Of a DNA stretch of 10,572 nt, positions 5,221 to 10,572 are shown in pieces. The position numbers were made by a program, and so were the translations under genes. The DNA lies in assembly GCA_946630765.1 (NCBI GenBank), contig CAMOZF010000039.1, forward strand, positions 1 to 10,572. The letters run 5' to 3'. The notes under the pieces were generated by a model. That model made no database searches, was not told the origin of the DNA, and saw only the letters and a program-made list of their open reading frames with translations. Position 1 is the stretch's first letter; each line of letters starts with the position of its first letter. Source of the DNA: an uncultured Lachnospiraceae bacterium. Its GTDB lineage: Bacteria; Bacillota_A; Clostridia; Lachnospirales; Lachnospiraceae.

Positions 5221-7351
5221 ATTCACAGATCAGTTCCAGTGCGGTGCAGGTTTCTCCGCTGAGCTTTTCACTGTAAGCATCGGGCTGCGAGGCGCCGGCA
5301 TAGACCGTAAAGGCACCGGCCTCATAGAAGCGTTCTCCGTCGTCGGAGATGCAGGAGAAGGCCTTCGCGGGCAGCAGCTCCTTCACTTCCACGGATTCTC
5401 CGGCCGGAACATGGACATGCCGGAAGCCTGCCAGGCGGTACTTCGGATTCGGCACCGAAGCCTCCTGATCGCGCACATAGAATTCCACAACCGTATCCGA
5501 CGAAACCGCCGATTCATTTTTCACGGTAACGGAAACCGGCACGCCCGTACCCGCATTCAGCGAAGCGCGTGTCGGCGCGGCATCCGGCTCGGAAACGTGA
5601 AGATTCGAGAAATCAAACTTCGCGTAGCTGAGTCCGTAGCCGAAAGGATACAGCGGCTCGCCCGTGAAATATTTATAGGTGCGCTCGGTCATATTGTAGT
5701 CGGTGAACTCGGGAAGCTCGGTGCTTTCCCTGTAGAATGTCAGCGGAAGCTTTCCGGAGGGGCTGACCTTCCCAAGAAGAATGTCCGCTACGGCCTTTCC
5801 GCCGAAGGCGCCCGGGTACCAGGCCTGAAGGATCGCGGCCGCGCCTTCATCTGCTTCGGCAAAATCCATCGCGGAACCGGTCATGTTAATCAGTACCACC
5901 GGCTTATTGGTCGCAAGCGCAGCCTTGACCAGCTCGCGCTGGCAGGCCGGCAGGAGAAGATCGCTCTTATCGCCGACCGCGTCGCCCTCTTCGCCCTCGA
6001 TCGTTTCATCAAGACCGGTGACGACGATCAGAAGGTCGGAGCGTCTCGCCATGATCGCAACCTCCGCAAGACAGTCCTGCTTGCCGTTTCCGTCGTTCTC
6101 CCGAAGATCCGAGCCCTCGGAATACAGGACCTTTACGCCCGGCAGCGCCTCACGGATGCCCTGAAGCACCGAAACATAGGCGTTGGCCTTTCCGTGATAA
6201 TTGCCTTCAAGCACCCGGATCGAGGCCGCGTTCGGTCCGCAGACTGTCACACAGTGCAGCTTTTCCGGGTTCAGCGGCAGGATTCCGTCATTTTTCAGAA
6301 GCACGATCGATTCATGCGCCATCCGAAGGTTCAGCTCCCGCGCTTCTTCCGTGTCCACGTCGTCGTAGGAAAGTTCGTCCCAGGGCGTCTTCTGATCAAA
6401 CATTCCGAGCCGCATGCGGATCGTCATCAGCCGCACGGCGGACTCCCGGACCGTCTCCTCGGAAACGTAGCCCTTTTCCACAGCCATCTGCACAAATTCA
6501 TACACCTGGCCGCAGTTCAGATCGCAGGTGTTCTCGAGCGCCAGCTTCACCGACTCGAGCGGATTGTCGGTCACCTTATGATGCGCATGGAAATCGAAGA
6601 TCGCCCAGCAGTCGGAGGTCACATAGCCCTTGAAGCCCCATTTTTCACGAAGTGTCTTTCGAAGCAGCGTCTCCGATCCGCAGCAGGGCTCGCCGTTTGT
6701 CCGGTTATACGCGCCCATGAAGCCCGCGACGCCGGCCTTTGCAAGCGCCTCGAACGCCGGAAGGTAGGTCTCCTCCATATCCCGCGGGGAAGCCTTGGCG
6801 TCAAACTCATGGCGCAGATTTTCCGGTCCCGAATGCACCGCGAAATGCTTCGCGCAGGCCGCGGATTTCAGGTATCTCGGATCGTCGCCCTGCAGTCCCT
6901 TCATGAAGGCAAGGCCCATCCGCTCCGTGAGATACGGATCCTCTCCGTAGGTTTCCTGGCCGCGTCCCCATCTCGGATCGCGGAAGATGTTGATATTCGG
7001 CGTCCAGAAAGTCAGGCCCTTGTAAATCCCGTGGTCCCCCTCTTTCTGGTACTCATTGTACTTGCCGCGCGCCTCAGTAGAGGCCAGATCCGCCACCTCG
7101 TGCAGCAGTTCATCGTCAAATGACGCCGCCATGCCGATGGTCTGCGGAAAGACTGTGGCAAGTCCAGAGCGCGCCACGCCGTGCAGCGCCTCATTCCACC
7201 AGTTGTAATCCGGTACACCGAGCCGCGGAACACCACCGGCCGGATGCAGCAGCTGAAGCGCGCATTCCTGAAGCGTCATACGGGACACGAGATCCTCCGC
7301 ACGCTCCGTGAAGTCCAGCGATTCATCCAGATACTTCTTGTACGCTTCCAT
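5219..7351 (-). CDS. GH3 beta-xylosidase/beta-glucosidase-like enzyme, cytoplasmic
   Basis: This enzyme hydrolyses terminal beta-linked xylose, arabinose or glucose from plant-derived oligosaccharides. It has 710 residues and starts at ATG 7349-7351 behind GAGGGAGGG; a TTG five codons upstream lies within that ribosome site. The GH3 N-terminal domain shows GVPDYNWWNEALHGVA (45-60), FWTPNINIFRDPRWGRGQET (115-134), KHFAVHSGPE (168-177) and the nucleophile Asp247 in YVTSDCWAI. The middle domain begins near residue 345 (ESIVLLKNDGILPLN) and ends around YPFGYGLSYA. A fibronectin-III-like tail follows with TVKNESAVSSDTVVEFYVRD. The NWWNEALHG and DPRWGRGQETYGEDP wording is that of the xylosidase-type branch, but exact sugar specificity cannot be read. 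No signal peptide is present, so substrates must be imported. The gene lies 19 bases after the ApbE-like gene, in one operon. Confidence 0.93.
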   Translation of the reverse strand: MEAYKKYLDESLDFTERAEDLVSRMTLQECALQLLHPAGGVPRLGVPDYNWWNEALHGVARSGLATVFPQTIGMAASFDDELLHEVADLASTEARGKYNEYQKEGDHGIYKGLTFWTPNINIFRDPRWGRGQETYGEDPYLTERMGLAFMKGLQGDDPRYLKSAACAKHFAVHSGPENLRHEFDAKASPRDMEETYLPAFEALAKAGVAGFMGAYNRTNGEPCCGSETLLRKTLREKWGFKGYVTSDCWAIFDFHAHHKVTDNPLESVKLALENTCDLNCGQVYEFVQMAVEKGYVSEETVRESAVRLMTIRMRLGMFDQKTPWDELSYDDVDTEEARELNLRMAHESIVLLKNDGILPLNPEKLHCVTVCGPNAASIRVLEGNYHGKANAYVSVLQGIREALPGVKVLYSEGSDLRENDGNGKQDCLAEVAIMARRSDLLIVVTGLDETIEGEEGDAVGDKSDLLLPACQRELVKAALATNKPVVLINMTGSAMDFAEADEGAAAILQAWYPGAFGGKAVADILLGKVSPSGKLPLTFYRESTELPEFTDYNMTERTYKYFTGEPLYPFGYGLSYAKFDFSNLHVSEPDAAPTRASLNAGTGVPVSVTVKNESAVSSDTVVEFYVRDQEASVPNPKYRLAGFRHVHVPAGESVEVKELLPAKAFSCISDDGERFYEAGAFTVYAGASQPDAYSEKLSGETCTALELICE

Positions 7352-7370
7352 AGTACCCTCCCTCAAAATA

Positions 7371-8657
7371 TTATTTCACGATATTCAGCTCCGCCTTTTC
7401 ATCAGCGGTAAAAAGTTCTGTTTTTCCCTCCGAAAGGTAAACCGTCCGCCCGGAATGTGCCGCATCTGCTGCCCCTTCCTCTCCGAAAACAGCTGCGCCG
7501 GAAAGCGCCGCACCGCTCTTTGTGAGCCGCTGATCCAGTGCTTCCGAAGATTCGGCCGTAAAAAGCTTCATGCAGTCATAAGCCGCCGCCACAATATCAC
7601 CGTCCTCGGAATAGCCGAAGGCCGTACTGACAAATGCCGGCCCCTCCAGCGGATTATACCACGGATTTCTGTAAAGCACCGGGCCCGCATCATTCTCCTG
7701 GATCGCGTAATACCCGACCTCCTCTTCTCCGTTCATCGAGAAGACCTGCAGCATGCTGTAAACACTCTGAGGAGTTACAGGCAGCGATCCGAAGACCTCC
7801 GCCTCTCCTTCAGGAAATCCGTAGAAAAGATATTCTCCCTTATTCCACGAAGACAGCGCGATCGACAGCCCCGATTCTGTCTGAATATAGCCGTTTCCCC
7901 AGCCGCCCTCCTGAAGGGCGTCTCTCAGGATCCGAAGCATATAGGCGTCGTGAAGAAGCCCGAGATCCAGCACACAGTCCGCGAGCTCCAGCCGGTCCCG
8001 CGCCTCTTTATATTCATCCGAGAGCTTCAGACAGGCGGTCTTTTTTCCGTCGTCCGCGAGCTCCAGTGAGAAATTATCCGGATTATTCACAAGATCAAAT
8101 GTTTTCTGCAGCCGCTCAGCGCTGTCACTGTTGGCTGCGGGGTCGAACTCCGCCGCGTCATAGAGCACCGTAATTTCGCTCCAGATTTTTCGGTACGCGC
8201 CCGAAAACAGATTGAAGCCGTCCCCCTCCCCGGTCTTCTCCAGCGCATCCTTTAGAACCGCATACAGCTCGTCACTGATCTCCACGGTCTCCCCGGGATG
8301 CTGCGAAAGATATGCGAGGTTCTGGTAGCCGGTATATAGATTCTCCGGGTCCAGCGTACGGTACGCACGCGAAAGCGTCGAGCTGTAAAGGCTCTTCAGC
8401 GCATTCATATCGGTCCGGATCTCAGCGGACGAGCCCGAAAAATAGTACTTCAGCGTCACGCCGCTCCGGTACAGAACGGCTTCTTCGCCTTCCTCCACAT
8501 ATTCCACAGTGTAGAGGCCGGTTTCCTTGTGGCCGATCCTCGTCACGCCGAAGGTGAAGGCCGCAACCGCAAAGGCAAGCACAAGTATAAACAGGATCAG
8601 ACGGGGCGTGTAATTCCCGTCGCTCACATCAAATAATTTTTTCAGTTTCTTTTTCAT
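7371..8657 (-). CDS. Membrane-anchored, degenerate ApbE-like protein of unknown function
   Basis: The protein has 428 residues. I start at ATG 8655-8657; a TTG five codons upstream is also in frame, and neither has a strong ribosome site. A basic N-terminus precedes one membrane helix (about 20-38), placing the rest outside the cell. The outer part follows the order of ApbE (FAD:protein FMN transferase). It has a YRTLDPENLYTGYQNLA segment (99-115) like the family's SxxDPxSEIxxLN, then ISDELYAVLKDALE (127-140), FNLFSGAYRKIW (148-159, for FDPTVGPLxxLW), LDLGLLHDAY (230-239, for DLGGIAKGYA) and NPWYNPLEGP (331-340, for DPxTGxP). Residues expected for flavin and metal binding are replaced; for example the late ADALSTA motif reads AAAYDCM. 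A flavin transferase activity is therefore unlikely. The fold assignment is remote-homology inference; a plain annotation would be hypothetical protein. It is followed at 19 bases by the GH3 gene. Confidence 0.75.
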   Translation of the reverse strand: MKKKLKKLFDVSDGNYTPRLILFILVLAFAVAAFTFGVTRIGHKETGLYTVEYVEEGEEAVLYRSGVTLKYYFSGSSAEIRTDMNALKSLYSSTLSRAYRTLDPENLYTGYQNLAYLSQHPGETVEISDELYAVLKDALEKTGEGDGFNLFSGAYRKIWSEITVLYDAAEFDPAANSDSAERLQKTFDLVNNPDNFSLELADDGKKTACLKLSDEYKEARDRLELADCVLDLGLLHDAYMLRILRDALQEGGWGNGYIQTESGLSIALSSWNKGEYLFYGFPEGEAEVFGSLPVTPQSVYSMLQVFSMNGEEEVGYYAIQENDAGPVLYRNPWYNPLEGPAFVSTAFGYSEDGDIVAAAYDCMKLFTAESSEALDQRLTKSGAALSGAAVFGEEGAADAAHSGRTVYLSEGKTELFTADEKAELNIVK

Positions 8658-8670
8658 CTTTATATCGCTC

Positions 8671-8707
8671 AAAAAAACGGGGCATTTGTTGAAAAATGCC
8701 CCGTTTT
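8671..8707 (-). terminator. Strong terminator of the opp operon
   Basis: A perfect 14-bp stem, AAAACGGGGCATTT (8674-8687) with AAATGCCCCGTTTT (8694-8707), has a 6-base loop. It is followed on the - strand by a run of seven T (8677-8671). It begins 13 bases after the oppF stop and ends 13 bases before the start of the next gene. On the + strand it would also look like a terminator, but no + strand gene is near. Confidence 0.9.
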
Positions 8708-8720
8708 CACACAGACTCGT

Positions 8721-9668
8721 TTATTCTCCCGCAAAACGGATCTTTTTGTACTCTTCAATCTCAGAAGGACTTCCGAAAACAAAATGACCGTTTCCAAGGT
8801 CAGTCAGCTCCGGCTGTTCCTTCGAATAATCATGCATATCCGGAGAGTAAACGAGAAGCTTCTTCACTTTTTCGATCTTCGGATCCGGTACAGGAATCGC
8901 GGAGATCAGGGACTTAGTATAGGGATGCAGCGGATAGCTGAAAAGCTCTTCCGTTTCTGCAATCTCCATGATGCGTCCCTTGTAGATAACGACGATACGA
9001 TCGCTGATAAAACGGACGATCGACAGGTCATGCGCGATGAAAAGGTAGGTAAGTCCTCTTTCACGCTGGAACTTTTTCAGGAGGTTCAGGACCTGCGCAC
9101 GAATCGAAACGTCGAGTGCCGAGATCGGTTCGTCGGCGATGATGAATTCCGGATCCATGACGATCGAACGTGCCAGACCGACACGCTGACGCTGTCCGCC
9201 GGAGAACTCGTGCGGGTATCTCGTGAGATGCTCCGGCAGAAGGCCGACGTCCTTCGTCACCTTCTCAACCTTCGCGATACGGTCCTTCTCATCCTTGTAC
9301 AGATGGAAGTTGTACAGGCCTTCGGAGATGATATACTCGATCGTTGCACGCTCATTCAGAGAAGCCGCCGGATCCTGGAAAATCATCTGGATCTTACGGA
9401 TGACCTCACGGTCTTCTTTTCTGGAAAGCCTGCCGGAAATTTTCTTTCCGTCATAGTAAATCGCACCGGCGGAGCAGGGATTGATACGGATAATCGCACG
9501 GCCGATCGTGGTCTTGCCGGAACCGGACTCGCCGACGAGCGACAGTGTTTCACCCTTGTAGATATCAAAGCTTACATTATCGACGGCCTTGAAGGTTTTC
9601 TTGCCCTGTTTGAAGACAACATCCAGATTCTGGACGGACAGGAGTACTTTTTTCTCATTCTGTTCCAT
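8721..9668 (-). CDS. oppF: Oligopeptide ABC transporter ATP-binding protein OppF (AmiF-like)
   Basis: This is one of the two ATPases of an oligopeptide importer, 315 residues. It starts at ATG 9666-9668 with AGGAGG six bases upstream; an in-frame TTG lies further upstream but has no suitable ribosome site. It shows Walker [10 protein letters not shown] (46-54), Q-loop [12 protein letters not shown], signature FSGGQRQR, Walker [13 protein letters not shown] and the switch His in [10 protein letters not shown]. The C-terminal peptide-transporter extension contains [16 protein letters not shown] and a tail with [10 protein letters not shown], which resembles streptococcal AmiF rather than the Cys-rich enterobacterial form. 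The 14-base overlap with oppD indicates translational coupling. The transported substrate could be peptides or another oligomer handled by the same family. The terminator follows immediately, so this is the last gene of its operon. Confidence 0.92.
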   Translation of the reverse strand: MEQNEKKVLLSVQNLDVVFKQGKKTFKAVDNVSFDIYKGETLSLVGESGSGKTTIGRAIIRINPCSAGAIYYDGKKISGRLSRKEDREVIRKIQMIFQDPAASLNERATIEYIISEGLYNFHLYKDEKDRIAKVEKVTKDVGLLPEHLTRYPHEFSGGQRQRVGLARSIVMDPEFIIADEPISALDVSIRAQVLNLLKKFQRERGLTYLFIAHDLSIVRFISDRIVVIYKGRIMEIAETEELFSYPLHPYTKSLISAIPVPDPKIEKVKKLLVYSPDMHDYSKEQPELTDLGNGHFVFGSPSEIEEYKKIRFAGE

Positions 9669-10572
9669 TTGCTGCCTCCTCTCCAAGATTTACATAGCTC
9701 TTCAGCATCTTTTCATGCAGGTTCTGGATATTCTTCGGCGCCTCGGTCTTGGGTGCTCTGGGATCCAGCAGCCAGGTCTTGGCATAATGGGTCTCGCTCA
9801 CCTGGAACATCGGCGGCTCCTTGACAAGGTCAATGGCCATTGCGTACTGGTTACGCGGCGCAAAAGCATCACCGACAATCTTATTGTAAAGAGACGGCGG
9901 TGTGCCCGGAATCGAGAACAGGTCGGTTCCTTTTTCCGCGAGCTGCGGCAGCGAGGAAAGAAGCGCCCAGGTGTAGGGATGCTTCGGATCGTAGAAGATC
10001 TCCTCAACCGTACCGATTTCAACGATCTGGCCGCCGTAGAGAACGGCAACACGCTCCGCAACGTTCGCAACAACGCCAAGGTCATGCGTAATGTAAACGG
10101 TCGTGAATCCGAGCTCGTGCTGCAGGTCCTTGATCAGACGGATAATCTGCGCCTGGATCGTCACGTCAAGTGCGGTCGTCGGCTCGTCGCAGATCAGGAT
10201 CTTCGGCTGGCAGGACAGAGCGATCGCGATAACGATACGCTGTCTCATACCGCCGGAATACTCGAAGGGATAGTCGTTGAAACGCTTTTCAGGTTCAGGA
10301 ATACCAACCTTCGCCATAATATCAATCGTACGCTTCCTGGCTTCGGCGTCCGAGCACTTCTGGTGCTTCTTGACAACCGTCATGATCTGCTTGCCGATCG
10401 TGATAACCGGGTTCAGCGAGGTCATCGGGTCCTGGAATACCGTTGCGATACGCGCACCGCGGATCTGCTGCCAGTCATTGGCAAGCTTGATCTTGGCACA
10501 GTCGATGATCGCATAACCGTGAAGAACCTTCTGGGCTTCGTCGTAGGAGCGGTACTCCACACGGAAAGCCGC
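9655..10572 (-). CDS. oppD: Oligopeptide ABC transporter ATP-binding protein OppD (AmiE-like), 5' end outside window
   Basis: This is the partner ATPase of OppF. The last 305 residues are visible; the frame runs open to the window edge, and Walker A lies outside. Seen are Q-loop [12 protein letters not shown], signature YSGGMRQR, Walker [13 protein letters not shown] and the switch His in [10 protein letters not shown]. The peptide-transporter C-terminal region ([25 protein letters not shown]) follows. Two features stand out. About 35 residues ([20 protein letters not shown] onward to [10 protein letters not shown]) precede the Q-loop, longer than in E. coli OppD. The four C-terminal cysteines that bind an iron-sulfur cluster in many OppD proteins are replaced ([14 protein letters not shown] and HYAKTWLL). 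As I recall, the same Cys-less wording occurs in streptococcal AmiE, so this looks like a Bacillota subtype, not damage. An internal Met or GTG start near 10560 is unlikely, because it would remove Walker A. Confidence 0.92.
   Translation of the reverse strand, partial: AAFRVEYRSYDEAQKVLHGYAIIDCAKIKLANDWQQIRGARIATVFQDPMTSLNPVITIGKQIMTVVKKHQKCSDAEARKRTIDIMAKVGIPEPEKRFNDYPFEYSGGMRQRIVIAIALSCQPKILICDEPTTALDVTIQAQIIRLIKDLQHELGFTTVYITHDLGVVANVAERVAVLYGGQIVEIGTVEEIFYDPKHPYTWALLSSLPQLAEKGTDLFSIPGTPPSLYNKIVGDAFAPRNQYAMAIDLVKEPPMFQVSETHYAKTWLLDPRAPKTEAPKNIQNLHEKMLKSYVNLGEEAANGTE

Noticed and set aside
5411..7123. 570-codon open frame on the + strand, antisense to the GH3 gene
   Set aside because: It lies entirely within a gene with clear catalytic motifs. 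Its translation is His/Arg-rich with no recognisable domain, and it arises from GC-biased codon use on the opposite strand.
8784..9824. 346-codon open frame on the + strand across oppF and the oppD end
   Set aside because: It is antisense to well-supported ATPase genes, has no ribosome site and shows no recognisable motif.

Overview
The window reads as a low-to-mid GC Bacillota (Clostridia, most likely Lachnospiraceae-like) chromosome segment. The evidence is Gram-positive style lipoproteins (MKK... signal plus a Cys lipobox), strong AGGAGG ribosome sites, occasional GTG/TTG starts, AmiE/AmiF-type peptide-transporter ATPases, and clostridial GH3 enzymes. The taxonomic call is inference from family resemblance, not from a marker gene. 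No tRNA, rRNA, CRISPR array, insertion sequence or attachment site was seen.

Layout: (1) 1-233, + strand: a broken tail that looks like a GH42 beta-galactosidase with its middle removed. (2) 234-464: AT-rich intergenic region with inverted repeats and a candidate promoter. (3) 465-2856, + strand: a three-gene polar amino acid ABC importer (lipoprotein binding protein, permease, ATPase). An intercistronic stem-loop follows the binding protein and a strong terminator follows the ATPase. (4) 2942-5068, - strand: a secreted NagZ-type GH3 lipoprotein, convergent with the importer and preceded by a leader that could fold as a small three-way junction. (5) 5219-8657, - strand: a two-gene unit of a membrane-anchored degenerate ApbE-like protein followed by a cytoplasmic GH3 beta-xylosidase/beta-glucosidase-like enzyme, ended by a terminator. 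(6) 8671-10572, - strand: the 3' end of an oligopeptide ABC transporter operon (oppD partial, oppF), ended by a very strong terminator.

The standout is the amino acid binding protein at 465-1316. Its segments are in circularly permuted order. The stretch that normally closes a family-3 solute-binding protein (second hinge strand and final helices) sits directly after the lipid anchor, and the usual N-terminal strand follows it. The protein stops just after the conserved ligand-binding Asp region, where that closing segment would normally begin. Both main ligand-binding residues are retained and the gene lies in an intact importer operon, so it looks functional rather than broken.

Together the genes suggest a heterotrophic gut or rumen type lifestyle: amino acid and peptide import, degradation of plant-derived oligosaccharides in the cytoplasm, and cell-wall amino sugar turnover at the surface.
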